64,000 nucleotides of DNA from Pseudomonas viridiflava (GCF_900582625.1 NZ_UTIQ01000001.1:248001-312000); one strand, 5' to 3'; positions 53,230-61,914 are shown, counted from the first letter of the stretch. Translations and numbers: made by a program. Notes: a model not told the origin generated them from the letters alone.

Positions 53230-54105
53230 CTATTTCCACCATGGATAGAAAGACGGCATGGCATTGGCTGACTGTTCGCTGTAGTCGGCCGGACGCTTCT
53301 CCAGAAACGCCTGCACGCCCTCTTTACCACCGCCAACGCTGGTGTAGAACATGCCGAGCGAATCAACCTTGTGCGCCTCAAGCGGGTGGGGCTGAGCGGC
53401 GTTGCGGTACATCATCTGCCGCGTCAGGGCGATGGCCACCGGGTTGTGCTGGGTAATGCGTCGGGCAATTTTGTACGCTTCTTCCAGCAATTGATCGGCT
53501 GGCACCACGGCCTTTACAAAGCGCCCCTGCAAGGCTTCTTCCGGCTTGAGAATGTCGCCGCTGTACACCCACTCCAGCGCTTGGGAAATGCCGACAATGC
53601 GCGGCAGAAACCAGCTCGAACACGCCTCCGGCACGATGCCGATCTTGTTGAAAACAAACCCGATGCGCGCGTGCTCGCTGGCCAGGCGAATGTCCATGGC
53701 GCAGGTCATGCTGGCGCCGATGCCCACCGCCGCGCCGTTGATGGCGGCAATCACCGGCTTCTTGCATTCGTAAATGGCCAAGGTCACGCGCCCGCCGGTA
53801 TCGCGCACGCCGTCGCGAATGGCCGGGTCGTCCAGGCGGTTTTGCATATCTTCCAGGGTCGGCTGCTGGCTTTCGTCCAGGCCGAACACGTTGCCACCTA
53901 CCGACAAATCCATGCCGGCGCAAAAAGCGCGGCCGGCGCCGGTGACCACAATGGCCCGAACCTCTTCGTCGTCGCTGGCACGGTTAAACGCATCGATCAG
54001 CTCGTGAGCCATCTCCACCGTGAACGCGTTGAGCTGTTCCGGGCGATTAAGGGTCAGGGTCAGAATGTTCTCGCTTACCTGATAACTGAGGGTGTTGTAG
54101 GACAT
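53230..54105 (-). CDS. Enoyl-CoA hydratase/isomerase (crotonase) family protein
   Basis: 291 residues, AGGAGCGGCGC before ATG 54105. Crotonase motifs: TLNRPEQLNAFTVEM, VTGAGRAFCAGMDL (first oxyanion loop), AAINGAAVGIGASMTCAMDI (second oxyanion loop) and IGIVPEACSSWFLPRIVG carrying the catalytic Glu. Probably acts in beta-oxidation or degradation of a CoA-activated compound; no sister genes of a pathway are adjacent. Confidence 0.92.
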   Translation of the reverse strand: MSYNTLSYQVSENILTLTLNRPEQLNAFTVEMAHELIDAFNRASDDEEVRAIVVTGAGRAFCAGMDLSVGGNVFGLDESQQPTLEDMQNRLDDPAIRDGVRDTGGRVTLAIYECKKPVIAAINGAAVGIGASMTCAMDIRLASEHARIGFVFNKIGIVPEACSSWFLPRIVGISQALEWVYSGDILKPEEALQGRFVKAVVPADQLLEEAYKIARRITQHNPVAIALTRQMMYRNAAQPHPLEAHKVDSLGMFYTSVGGGKEGVQAFLEKRPADYSEQSANAMPSFYPWWK

Positions 54106-54245
54106 GCGCCGCTCCTGGCAAAACCATTGGGGTTCCTATCATGCCTAGCCAGACAAGGCGCGCCCCGGCGATTCGTAGGGCATTTGTGCCAAGGCGAACG
54201 GGGTAAATGATTTAATAGCGGCGTTTTTCTCAATGCTTATCCGCC

Positions 54246-54671
54246 ATGTCTGAACTGATTTACTGCGCCCTGCCCGCCGCCCTACGCCCATTGCTGAACA
54301 AGTTCTACCGCGCACATCGCTCGCCCATGCGAGCGGGCGCAGACGAGCAGCTGTGGGTGGCGAAAGAAACGGAAATTGTCGCGGCGCTGGGCTTGCGCAG
54401 CATCGGTTCGCACGCGGACGAAGGGGTTTGGTTGACCGGTCTGTTTGTGGCGCCGGCGCTGCGCGGTCGCGGCATCGCCAGCCAGCTCGTGGAGGTTGCC
54501 TGCACCGAAGCGAACGGCCCGGTGTGGCTTTTTTGCCACCCCACACTTGGCGACTTTTACGCTCGTCTAGGCTTTAGCCGTGGTGAATCGTTGCCGGCTT
54601 CCTTGGCTGAACGATTCGCCCGATACCAACGGACCAAAACGCTCGTCGCACTGCGCCGCGATCGCCAGTGA
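54246..54671 (+). CDS. GNAT-family N-acetyltransferase
   Basis: 141 residues. Acetyl-CoA-binding motif A reads WLTGLFVAPALRGRGIASQL with the R-G-x-G-I/A loop; motif B LGDFYARLGFSR near the end. The N-terminus LPAALRPLLNKFYRAHR is a typical start. Acetyl acceptor unknown. Single gene. Confidence 0.88.
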   Translation: MSELIYCALPAALRPLLNKFYRAHRSPMRAGADEQLWVAKETEIVAALGLRSIGSHADEGVWLTGLFVAPALRGRGIASQLVEVACTEANGPVWLFCHPTLGDFYARLGFSRGESLPASLAERFARYQRTKTLVALRRDRQ

Positions 54672-54756
54672 TTGGCAAGCGGTTGTCCGCTGTTACACTA
54701 CGCGCCGCGCGGCCCCGGCCGCCTTCGCCCCACATCGTTTGCGTGTCAGGAACAGC

Positions 54757-55137
54757 ATGAAAATCGACAAAAAAACCGCCATTGCTCGCCGTAATCGGCA
54801 ACTCGGCAGCGCAGTGCTCGGCGTCAACAACACGCACTTTGCGACCATCAACCTGAACAAAAACATCTGGTGGTTCGACATTCCCGTCGGGCGTCTGAAA
54901 ATCGGTCAGTACGAGTGGGTGCACCTGCTGATGCACAACCACGTGACCGATGAGCTGCACCACCTGCGCGTGCCGACCCTGTATTTGCGCACCCATGAAG
55001 ATGGTCTGGTGACGCGTAACAAAGGCAGCCGCAACGCCACCGTCAGCCTGGAGCTGTCGGCGGATCGGGATTCGCTGTTTCAGGATGTGCGGCCGACGGG
55101 TACGGGCGTTAAGTTTGCGGAGTTTGTGCAGGGCTGA
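54757..55137 (+). CDS. Uncharacterised 126-residue protein
   Basis: Start ATG 54757 with AGGAACAGC upstream; the longer frame is antisense-like low-quality sequence. Begins MKIDKKTAIARRNRQLGSAV; a core with INLNKNIWWFDIPVGRLKIG and HLRVPTLYLRTHEDGLVTRN suggests a small beta-rich fold. No signal peptide or membrane segment. Family not recognised. A REP element follows. Confidence 0.72.
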   Translation: MKIDKKTAIARRNRQLGSAVLGVNNTHFATINLNKNIWWFDIPVGRLKIGQYEWVHLLMHNHVTDELHHLRVPTLYLRTHEDGLVTRNKGSRNATVSLELSADRDSLFQDVRPTGTGVKFAEFVQG

Positions 55138-55161
55138 GTGGACGACCTGAAATCGCCGTTT

Positions 55162-55192
55162 GCAGGGATCGCGGCTAAAGCCGCTCCTACAG
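55162..55192. repeat. REP element
   Basis: GGGATCGCGGCTAAAGCCGC followed by TCCTACAG, the same palindrome as at 17609, 24 bases past the upstream stop codon. Single copy. Confidence 0.85.
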
Positions 55193-55330
55193 ACTGCGTC
55201 CGGCCTGTGGCCGCGGTTGGTCCGGCGCCATCCCTTACAAAACCTTTACACCGCGCCCCGGCACTTCCCTGACAACGAAACGTCTTACAGATACCCCGGA
55301 TTCATCTCACCCGGGTATCAGGAGACAACC

Positions 55331-55699
55331 ATGTTCAGTCTGCCCAAAGTTGCCCTGCTGTTAGGCAGCCTTGCCCTCGCCGGGCAAGCGTCCGCCCACG
55401 GTGGAGACGGTGGACCTTTCGTTTTAGGCGCCGTGGTCGGTGCTGTCGTAGGCGGCGCCGTGGTCGCCTCGCAGCGTGCACCGGTGTACGTCGAAGCCCC
55501 GCCGCCACCGCCCGTTGCCTACTATCCGCCGCCACAACCGGTATACGCACAGCCTGTCTATGCGCAGCCCGTGTACCCGCAGCCGGTCTACTACCAACCG
55601 GTGGTTGTGCAAGCGCCGCGCTATTACGGCCCGCGTTATTACGCTCCACGGCCGGTGTATTACGAGCCGCGCGGCTATGGTCACCACGGTCGCTGGTGA
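55331..55699 (+). CDS. Small secreted Pro/Tyr-rich protein
   Basis: 122 residues from ATG 55331 (AGGAGACAACC upstream). Signal peptide 1-22 (LGSLALAGQASA). A Gly/Ala/Val stretch (FVLGAVVGAVVGGAVV) could be a glycine-zipper membrane-inserting segment. From about 55 on it is Pro/Tyr/Gln-rich with PVYAQPVYAQPVYPQPVYYQ and ends in HHGRW. Envelope localisation is likely; function unknown. Confidence 0.8.
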   Translation: MFSLPKVALLLGSLALAGQASAHGGDGGPFVLGAVVGAVVGGAVVASQRAPVYVEAPPPPPVAYYPPPQPVYAQPVYAQPVYPQPVYYQPVVVQAPRYYGPRYYAPRPVYYEPRGYGHHGRW

Positions 55700-55711
55700 T
55701 CGCCTGGCAAG

Positions 55712-55742
55712 AAAAACGCCCACCCCTTCGGTGGGCTTTTTT
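55712..55742. terminator. Rho-independent terminator
   Basis: AAAAACGCCCACCCCTTCGG then TGGGCTTTTTT, a seven-pair stem with flanking A and T runs between two convergent genes; usable from both sides. Confidence 0.88.
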
Positions 55743-55748
55743 ATGCCC

Positions 55749-56018
55749 TCAGCCGGATGAGGCGTCGTCCTTGGCGCGCTCGTTTTCTTCTTGCCACCTC
55801 GCCCAACGGGCAGGCATCACCCGCCCCGCAAGGTAAGACTTCTCTTCGGTAGTGCCGTCTTCGTTATGAATGATCAATGTCGCGTCTTTGCCGCGTAGGA
55901 ACCGTTCGGTTTCCTGAAGTAGGCGCGCTTTGGTCAGCGCACGTTTAGAGGGGCGGGTTGCGCCTTTTTTGATGAGTTGCCAGCCCTCTGGCACACGGTT
56001 GATGTGGTAGTCGCCCAT
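55749..56018 (-). CDS. DUF2188-type small protein
   Basis: 89 residues. YHINRVPEGWQLIKKGATRP, then ALTKARLLQETERFLRGKDA and LIIHNEDGTTEEKSY match the DUF2188 pattern of a small alpha/beta domain (xxGWxVxxEGxxRAS...ELxIHxxDG). Charged and cytoplasmic. Function unknown. Weak ribosome-binding site. Confidence 0.78.
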   Translation of the reverse strand: MGDYHINRVPEGWQLIKKGATRPSKRALTKARLLQETERFLRGKDATLIIHNEDGTTEEKSYLAGRVMPARWARWQEENERAKDDASSG

Positions 56019-56390
56019 GCCGTCTATGTCCCTGAATCACTTGCCCATCAGCACCCGGCCGCTACGCCTAGTGCTTGAAGGGTTTTATCGGTGTGTGAAA
56101 CATCCGAGCAAACTGCCATCGCGGCAGTTCCGTGTAAGGGATGGGCGGTCATCTGCGCCGTTTTTATTGGCTGTAAAAGGGGAAAAACGCGGCCGCCATA
56201 GTTGCTAAACCGACTTTGCGCAAGTTTGTTCGCCCATAAAAAGAAACAAGAGAAGTTGCACTTTAATATCAAAAAACCGTTTGTCGCCAACGACTTAAAT
56301 TCAGCCGAACGAAACTCCAGCGCTCCCCTTCAGAGTTCCTGTAAGGCCCAAGCGGGTTTTGCCAAAACTCATAGAAGAGGAGAAACCAAT
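56019..56390. other. Noncoding region upstream of the second KGG gene
   Basis: 372 bases with an AT-rich patch (56160-56300). Frames through it have no ribosome-binding site and I call no gene. The promoter of the KGG gene should lie in its right half; no confident -35/-10 pair is visible by eye. Confidence 0.5.
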
Positions 56391-56558
56391 ATGACCACCA
56401 ACAAAAACCCCGGTAACTTCGCTAATGATCGAGCGCGGGCCTCGGAAGCCGGACGTAAAGGCGGCCACAACAGTGGCGGTAACTTTGCCAACGACCCGCA
56501 AAAAGCGTCCGAAGCCGGTCGCAAGGGTGGGCAGGCCAGCCACGGCAATAAAAGCTGA
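56391..56558 (+). CDS. KGG-repeat stress-induced protein, second copy
   Basis: 55 residues, GAGGAGAAACCAAT before ATG 56391. Two modules: GNFANDRARASEAGRKGG and GNFANDPQKASEAGRKGG. Nearly the same as the gene at 24186 but with Arg for Lys in GRKGG. The longer reading frame upstream has no ribosome-binding site. Single-gene unit ended by a terminator at 56618. Probably responds to starvation or osmotic stress. Confidence 0.92.
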   Translation: MTTNKNPGNFANDRARASEAGRKGGHNSGGNFANDPQKASEAGRKGGQASHGNKS

Positions 56559-56617
56559 CTAGCCGCCCTGCCAAGCAGTACCTACATTCCCTAGCGCCCC
56601 GCTAGTTGAATGCACAG

Positions 56618-56639
56618 AGGCCCGCGACAGCGGGCTTTT
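56618..56639 (+). terminator. Rho-independent terminator after the second KGG gene
   Basis: GGCCCGCGACAGCGGGCTTTT, six GC pairs with a short loop and T-run, about 60 bases after the stop. It also faces the convergent lipoprotein gene. Confidence 0.85.
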
Positions 56640-56663
56640 GTTTGCGCGGCGTAAAAGGGGCGG

Positions 56664-57104
56664 TTAGCGATTGCGCTGGCGCCAGTCGCCGCCATTGCGA
56701 TTGTCGCTGCGATGTTCGCCGCGACGATCATTGCCCCGATGCCCATCCCCTCGACGACCGTCGCGGTCGCGGGCGTGGTGGCGATCACGGTCACCGTTAT
56801 AGCGGTGCGGGGCTGGGTAGTAGCCGCGCGGCGGTTGGTTCCAGCCGTTGTAAACCGGGCCACGGCGTGGCGCGCTGTAATAACGCGGCGCAGGAGCCGG
56901 CACGTAGTAACGGGGAGCCGGTGCGCGGTAATAGCGCGGCGCCGAATACACCTCGTAGCGTTGAACGTACGGCGCGCCGTACACCGTGGTGTAACTCCCG
57001 GAGCGACCATAGCTGCGGCCGTAGTTGTCGTCGTAGTCATAACCCGCACAACCCACCAAAGACAGCCCTAACAGGCCAAGCAGCAGGGTTCGATAACGCA
57101 TCAT
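56664..57104 (-). CDS. Tyr/Arg-rich lipoprotein
   Basis: 146 residues from ATG 57104 (AGGAGG five bases upstream). Lipoprotein signal ending at lipobox LVGC (Cys at about 19). The mature part is rich in Tyr, Arg and Pro with APRYYRAPAPRYYVPAPAPR units, and the C-terminal 50 residues are Asp/Arg/His-rich and probably disordered. Likely anchored in the outer membrane. Function unknown; composition resembles the secreted protein encoded at 55331. Confidence 0.82.
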   Translation of the reverse strand: MMRYRTLLLGLLGLSLVGCAGYDYDDNYGRSYGRSGSYTTVYGAPYVQRYEVYSAPRYYRAPAPRYYVPAPAPRYYSAPRRGPVYNGWNQPPRGYYPAPHRYNGDRDRHHARDRDGRRGDGHRGNDRRGEHRSDNRNGGDWRQRNR

Positions 57105-57348
57105 GGCAGCCTCCTGAGACCGCAGGGGAACCGAGCGGCGAATGCCGTTCAGCAGTGTTCCCACGGTCTTGGACAGCACAGATTCCGCCCGGCTTGCTGT
57201 AGGGCCATTCATATTCCATTGCCAGTTATTTCATACGCGCACCAAAGCGCAGCACGCCACTACCCTGCGCCTCGTTTTCGCGCACACGCGCTCCTCGCCG
57301 GCGCTTGAAAAACACCTTGAGCCCCATGGGCGCTGGACACTGGGCAAC

Positions 57349-57365
57349 TTGGCACGGCTCTCGCT
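57349..57365 (+). promoter_or_regulatory. Sigma-54 promoter candidate of the guanidine operon
   Basis: TTGGCACGGCTCTCGCT matches the -24/-12 consensus (GG-N10-GC spacing exact, one mismatch in TTGCW). About 60 bases further on lies the riboswitch, so the transcript start would be near 57376. Such promoters are opened by NtrC-type activators under nitrogen limitation; the upstream ~240 bases carry no clear NtrC pair that I can verify. Confidence 0.7.
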
Positions 57366-57429
57366 TTAGTTCAGATGTGCAGGATTAACCGGGCAGTTGC
57401 CTGGGTACGCGGCACCACAATTCGCAATG

Positions 57430-57530
57430 GATGACTAGGGTTCCGGCTAGCGCTTAAAACGCTCAGTGACTGGTCCGAGAGTTATCGACCTCCAGTGAGG
57501 TTACACGGCGGGACAAAAGCCCGGGAGACG
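57430..57530 (+). ncRNA. Guanidine-I riboswitch (ykkC)
   Basis: Conserved elements in order: CTAGGGTTCCG (57435), ACTGGTCCGAGAG (about 57469), ACACGGCGGGA (about 57503) and AAAAGCCCGGGAGA (about 57515), the hallmark segments of the ykkC/guanidine-I class. In the leader of an operon for guanidine uptake and carboxylation. A possible expression platform: GCGGG in the third stem (57508-57512) can also pair with CCCGC (57554-57558), which is followed by TTTT; guanidine would keep it from forming. That pairing is an inference. Confidence 0.95.
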
Positions 57531-57583
57531 AACGCCACGCCGCGTTGCGCCTGCCCGCTTTTATCTCGAACTGGAGGTTTTAC

Positions 57584-58651
57584 ATGCGCAAGTCCCCGTT
57601 ATTCGCCCTCGTTCTCGCCGGCCTTGCCGCCACGTTCAGTTTCAGCGCCCAGGCTGCACCCAAAGAAAAATTCAGCGTCTGCTGGACCCTCTACGCCGGC
57701 TGGATGCCGTGGGAATACGCAGCCGCCGAAGGCATCGTTGATAAGTGGGCGAAGAAGTACAACATCGCCATCGACGTGGTGCAGCTCAATGACTACGTCG
57801 AGTCGATCAACCAGTACACCGCCGGCCAGTTCGATGGCTGCACCATGACCAACATGGACGCCCTGACCATTCCCGCTGCTGGCGGCGTCGATTCCACCGC
57901 CCTGGTGGTCAGCGACTTCTCCAACGGCAACGACGGCGTCGTGCTCAAAGGCAAAGGCAAAACCCTGGCCGACCTCAAGGGCCAGCCGGTGAATCTGGTC
58001 GAGCTTTCGGTTTCTCACTACCTGCTGGCACGCGCCCTGGAAACAGCCGGCATGAGCGAAAAAGACCTCAGCGTGGTGAACACTTCAGACGCCGATATCG
58101 CTGCCGCTTTCAACACCAGCGATGTCAATTCGGTGGTCACGTGGAACCCGATGCTGGCGGAAATCAAAGCCCAGCCGGACACCACTGAAGTGTTCAACTC
58201 CAGCCAGATTCCCGGCGAGATCATGGACATGATGGTGGTCAACACCGCCACCCTCAAAGACAACCCAGCACTGGGCAAAGCCCTGACCGGCGCCTGGTTC
58301 GAAATCATGGAACTGATGGCCAGCGACACGCCGCGCGCCACCGCCGCGCTGGAACACATGGCCAAGGCTTCGGGCACGGATCTGGCCGGCTTCAAGTCGC
58401 AACTGGCGACCACCAAACTCTTCTACACCGCCAAAGACGCCCTCGCCTTCGCCACCAGCCCACAGCTGCCGGAAACCATGAGCAAGGTCGCCAGCTTCTC
58501 CTTCGCCCACGGCCTGCTCGGTGAAGGCGCCAAAGACGCTGGCGCGGTCGGCATGAGCTTCGCCAAAGACGTAGTCACCGGCGACAGCGGCAACATCAAA
58601 CTGCGCTTCGACCCGAGCTACGTGCAGATGGCGGCGGATGGCACGCTGTAA
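57584..58651 (+). CDS. ABC transporter substrate-binding protein (guanidine/urea type)
   Basis: 355 residues from ATG 57584 (GGAGG upstream). Signal peptide 1-24 (FSFSAQA). NrtA/SsuA-like periplasmic fold: FSVCWTLYAGWMPWEYAAAE, DGCTMTNMDALTIPAAGGVD and VVLKGKGKTLADLKGQPVN. The family is annotated as a urea-amidolyase-associated transporter binding protein; in this riboswitch context guanidine is the likely ligand. First gene of the operon. A palindromic repeat follows it (58682). Confidence 0.9.
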   Translation: MRKSPLFALVLAGLAATFSFSAQAAPKEKFSVCWTLYAGWMPWEYAAAEGIVDKWAKKYNIAIDVVQLNDYVESINQYTAGQFDGCTMTNMDALTIPAAGGVDSTALVVSDFSNGNDGVVLKGKGKTLADLKGQPVNLVELSVSHYLLARALETAGMSEKDLSVVNTSDADIAAAFNTSDVNSVVTWNPMLAEIKAQPDTTEVFNSSQIPGEIMDMMVVNTATLKDNPALGKALTGAWFEIMELMASDTPRATAALEHMAKASGTDLAGFKSQLATTKLFYTAKDALAFATSPQLPETMSKVASFSFAHGLLGEGAKDAGAVGMSFAKDVVTGDSGNIKLRFDPSYVQMAADGTL

Positions 58652-58681
58652 CCCTGCTGACGATGAACTCGACCAAACCCT

Positions 58682-58710
58682 CCGTCATTCCCGCGCAGGC
58701 GGGAATCCAG
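58682..58710. repeat. Dispersed palindrome CGTCATTCCCGCGCAGGCGGGAATCCAG
   Basis: CATTCCCGC and GCGGGAATC arms form a 9-10-bp stem. Similar GTCATTCCCGCG...CGGGAATCC elements are dispersed in many proteobacterial genomes. Between the binding-protein and permease genes, it may stabilise the upstream message. Confidence 0.75.
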
Positions 58711-58766
58711 AGTGTTGCGGGTGAAGGAAATGCTCGGGGCAACCCGATCCCGAACGCGAGCCCCCC

Positions 58767-59582
58767 ATGCGCCTGATCAATCGCCACCCCGACGGTGCCG
58801 GCCGACTGCTGCTGATTTTGCTGCCGTTCGCGCTGGTGCTGTTCGCCTACTTCACCGGCTCCTCGGCGCGGTTGGCGGACAACCCCAATGACAAGCTGCT
58901 GCCCAGCGCCGTGCAAATGACGGACGCGGTCAAGCGCATGGCGTTTACCGAAGACAAACGCAGCGGCGGTTATCTGCTCTGGCAAGACACCGCTTCCAGC
59001 CTGCAACGCCTCGGCATGGGCCTGGGCATCGCCGCCATTATCGGGCTGTGCCTGGGCATCGCCGCTGGCACCCTGCCGCTGTTCAGTGCGCCGCTGTCGC
59101 CACTGCTCACGGTGCTGTCGATGGTGCCGCCGCTGGCGATTCTGCCGATTCTGTTTATCGTTTTCGGCCTCGGTGAACTGTCGAAAGTCATGCTTATCGT
59201 CATCGGCATCACCCCGGTGCTGGCGCGCGATTTGGAACAACGGGCGCGGGAAATTCCGGCGGAACTGCTGATCAAGGCACAAACCCTCGGCGCCTCGACC
59301 TGGACCCTGATTCTGCGCGTGATCCTGCCGCAACTGCTGCCGCGTCTGCTTATCGCCCTGCGTCTGGTGCTCGGTTCGGCCTGGCTGTTTCTGATTGCCG
59401 CCGAAGCCATCGCCTCCACCGACGGCCTCGGCTACCGCGTGTTTCTGGTGCGCCGCTACATGGCCATGGACGTGATTCTGCCGTACGTGGTGTGGATCAC
59501 TCTGCTCGCCTGGCTGATGGACTTGGGCCTCAAGCGCCTGACTCAGTTGGCGTTCCCTTGGTATCAGGGGGCGAAGGCATGA
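58767..59582 (+). CDS. ABC transporter permease (guanidine/urea type)
   Basis: 271 residues with about six membrane helices and a periplasmic loop after the first. The binding-protein-dependent transport signature EIPAELLIKAQTLGASTWTL is followed by ILPQLLPRLLIAL (EAA loop), as in SsuC/NrtB. Start at 58767 in good context after the palindrome; stop overlaps the next gene by four bases. Confidence 0.9.
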   Translation: MRLINRHPDGAGRLLLILLPFALVLFAYFTGSSARLADNPNDKLLPSAVQMTDAVKRMAFTEDKRSGGYLLWQDTASSLQRLGMGLGIAAIIGLCLGIAAGTLPLFSAPLSPLLTVLSMVPPLAILPILFIVFGLGELSKVMLIVIGITPVLARDLEQRAREIPAELLIKAQTLGASTWTLILRVILPQLLPRLLIALRLVLGSAWLFLIAAEAIASTDGLGYRVFLVRRYMAMDVILPYVVWITLLAWLMDLGLKRLTQLAFPWYQGAKA

Positions 59583-60382
59583 GTGCGTTCATTGAAGTTA
59601 AAAACGTGTGGCAAACCTACGGCGATCAGGTTGTGTTGGAGAACCTCAACATCACCGTCGCCGAAGGTGAGTTCTGCACCTTGGTGGGCACCTCGGGTTG
59701 CGGCAAATCCACTTTCCTGCGCCTGTTGCTGGGCCAGGAAGTGCCAAGCAAAGGGCAAATTCTGCTGGGCGGCCAACAGCTGGTCGGCGAGCCGGATGCC
59801 AGCCGCGGCGTGGTGTTTCAGCGCTACTCGGTGTTCCCGCATTTATCGGTGCTGAACAACGTGGCGCTGGGTCTGGAATTGCCGCGCTCGCCGCTGCTCG
59901 GTCGCCTGTTTGGTCGGGCTAAGCGCGACGCTCGTGAGCAAGCCGCCGAGCTGTTGAAAAAGGTCGGCCTCGGCCACGCGCTGGACAAATATCCGACGCA
60001 GCTTTCCGGCGGCATGCAACAACGGCTGGCCATCGCCCAGGCGCTGATCATGCAACCGCGCGTGCTGCTGCTCGACGAACCCTTCGGCGCCCTCGACCCC
60101 GGCATCCGCAAAGACATGCACGCGCTGCTGCTGGAGCTGTGGCGCGAAACCAAGCTGACGGTATTCATGGTCACCCACGACCTCTCGGAAGGCTTCACCC
60201 TCGGCACCCGCATTCTGGTGTTCGACAAGGTTCGCCACGACCCGCACGCGCCCAACGCCTATGGCGCACGCATCACCTACGACATTCCCCTGAACCCCGA
60301 CCGCCGCGCCACCCGCGCCGCCGTCGACGCCCTGCCGGCGCATGTCACCGGCAGCCTGCATTCCGTCTACCAAGGAGCCTGA
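59579..60382 (+). CDS. ABC transporter ATP-binding protein (guanidine/urea type)
   Basis: 267 residues from ATG 59579 (ATGA overlap with the permease). Walker A LVGTSGCGKSTFLRL, signature QLSGGMQQRLAIAQAL, Walker B RVLLLDEPFGALDP; closest type is SsuB/TauB/NrtD. Energises uptake by the binding protein and permease upstream. The next gene starts two bases after its stop. Confidence 0.93.
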   Translation: MSAFIEVKNVWQTYGDQVVLENLNITVAEGEFCTLVGTSGCGKSTFLRLLLGQEVPSKGQILLGGQQLVGEPDASRGVVFQRYSVFPHLSVLNNVALGLELPRSPLLGRLFGRAKRDAREQAAELLKKVGLGHALDKYPTQLSGGMQQRLAIAQALIMQPRVLLLDEPFGALDPGIRKDMHALLLELWRETKLTVFMVTHDLSEGFTLGTRILVFDKVRHDPHAPNAYGARITYDIPLNPDRRATRAAVDALPAHVTGSLHSVYQGA

Positions 60383-60384
60383 TC

Positions 60385-61113
60385 ATGACCAGTGCCTTGA
60401 GCCTGCGCCCCAGCCTGTATGAAGAAACCGTACCGGGCGGTGGCCACACCTCGTTCGTGCTCAAACGTGGCCAAGTGCTGCGCATTACCGACCTCGAAGG
60501 CGGCGCCAACGTCAGCCTGATGCTGCTCAATGCCGCCGAGAAAAGTGAGCGCTTGAACCTGCCCGACAGCCTCAAGGGCCAGCACACCGCCAAGCTCACC
60601 GTCGGCCATTGCCTGTACTCAGACATGGGCCGCGTTCTGGCCGCCATCACCGCCGACACCTGCGGCTGGCACGACAGTTTTGGCGGCGTGCTGAATGCCG
60701 CCGAGGTGCAGGAAAAGTACGGCACCGGCCGCTACCAGGAACTGCGCAACGGCTTCTTCCGCAACGGCGTCGACAACCTGCTGGTGGAAATGGGCAAGTG
60801 GAACCTGAATCTGCAAGACCTGCTCATGACCCTCAATCTGTTCAGCAAGGTCACGGTCGATAGCGACGGCTGCTTCGCGTTTGCCGAGGGCAATTCCAAG
60901 GCCGGCGACTATGTCGAGCTGTACGCGCCGATGGACACCTTGGTGGTGCTCACCGCCCTGCAACACCCGATGGACCCAAACCCCGATTACGCGCCAAAGC
61001 CGGTGCAACTGAGCTTCAGCAAAGTGGCTGAAGACGGCATCAGCGTGCTGTGCCGCACCTCGCGCCCGGAAAACGGCCGTGGCTTTTACAACACCGAACG
61101 TCTGTACATTTGA
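60385..61113 (+). CDS. Urea-amidolyase-associated protein 1 / carboxyguanidine deiminase subunit
   Basis: 242 residues from ATG 60385 (AAGGAGCC upstream). UAAP1 (TIGR03425-type, DUF1989) features: [40 protein letters not shown] and [20 protein letters not shown]. Homologues were shown to be one of the two subunits (CgdA/CgdB) that turn carboxyguanidine into allophanate; I recall this from the guanidine-assimilation literature and do not assign which letter. Cytoplasmic. Followed by the second subunit after 10 bases. Confidence 0.92.
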   Translation: MTSALSLRPSLYEETVPGGGHTSFVLKRGQVLRITDLEGGANVSLMLLNAAEKSERLNLPDSLKGQHTAKLTVGHCLYSDMGRVLAAITADTCGWHDSFGGVLNAAEVQEKYGTGRYQELRNGFFRNGVDNLLVEMGKWNLNLQDLLMTLNLFSKVTVDSDGCFAFAEGNSKAGDYVELYAPMDTLVVLTALQHPMDPNPDYAPKPVQLSFSKVAEDGISVLCRTSRPENGRGFYNTERLYI

Positions 61114-61123
61114 GGGCCCTACC

Positions 61124-61759
61124 ATGTCGCTTACCCACAGCCCTTTCCATGAAGAAGCCGCCGTTTACCGCGCCACCATTGCTGCCGGCGAGCCGTTCCT
61201 GAAGGAAGTCAAAGCCGGGCAGACCCTGCGCCTGCTCGACCTGGAAGGAAACCAGGCGGTCGACACCCTGTTCTACAGCGCCCGCAACCCACGCGAGCGC
61301 TACGACGTGCAACGCACCCTGCGCAAACAGAACCGCGTGTACCTCACCACCGGCACCGTGCTGTATTCCAACCTCGGCAACCCACTGCTGACCATCACTG
61401 CCGACACCTGCGGGCGCCACGACACCCTCGGCGGCGCCTGCGCGCAAGAGAGCAACACCGTGCGCTACGCCCTCGATAAACGCTACATGCACAGCTGCCG
61501 CGACAACTTCCTGCGTGCCAGCCTGCACGACGGCCGCCTGAACAAAGCCGACATCAGCGCCAACATCAACTTCTTCATGAACGTGCCGGTTACGCCTGAA
61601 GGCGGGCTGACGTTTGAAGACGGCATTTCCGCGGCTGGCAAATACGTCGAACTGGTCGCGCACATGGACGTCATCGTGCTGATTTCCAACTGCCCGCAAC
61701 TGAACAACCCCTGCAACGGCTACAACCCGACGCCAGCGGAGTTCTTGGTATGGGACTGA
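61124..61759 (+). CDS. Urea-amidolyase-associated protein 2 / carboxyguanidine deiminase subunit
   Basis: 211 residues from ATG 61124. UAAP2 (TIGR03424-type) signature: [59 protein letters not shown], and a C-terminal [17 protein letters not shown]. Same DUF1989 fold as the first subunit, with conserved Cys residues that may bind metal. Works with it on carboxyguanidine. A repeat element of about 100 bases separates it from the carboxylase gene. Confidence 0.93.
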   Translation: MSLTHSPFHEEAAVYRATIAAGEPFLKEVKAGQTLRLLDLEGNQAVDTLFYSARNPRERYDVQRTLRKQNRVYLTTGTVLYSNLGNPLLTITADTCGRHDTLGGACAQESNTVRYALDKRYMHSCRDNFLRASLHDGRLNKADISANINFFMNVPVTPEGGLTFEDGISAAGKYVELVAHMDVIVLISNCPQLNNPCNGYNPTPAEFLVWD

Positions 61760-61808
61760 TTCGGCGGTGGTTGTTTGCGCTGTGCCAGAGCCGCAGTGGG
61801 CAGGTGTT

Positions 61809-61914
61809 GCTCCCCTCTCCCGCCTGCGGGAGAGGGGCTGGGGGTGAGGGAAAAGGCAAAACGCAACATCAAAGTCCCCCCTCACCCTAGCCCTCTCCCC
61901 GCTGGGGCGAGGGG
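61809..61914. repeat. Long inverted repeat related to the 17.8-18.3 kb array
   Basis: CTCCCCTCTCCCGCCTGCGG then GAGAGGGGCTGGGGGTGAGGG is mirrored by CCCTCACCCTAGCCCTCTCC and CCGCTGGGGCGAGGGG about 25 bases later. Arms of about 40 bases can fold into a long hairpin in the operon between UAAP2 and the carboxylase. Confidence 0.8.
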
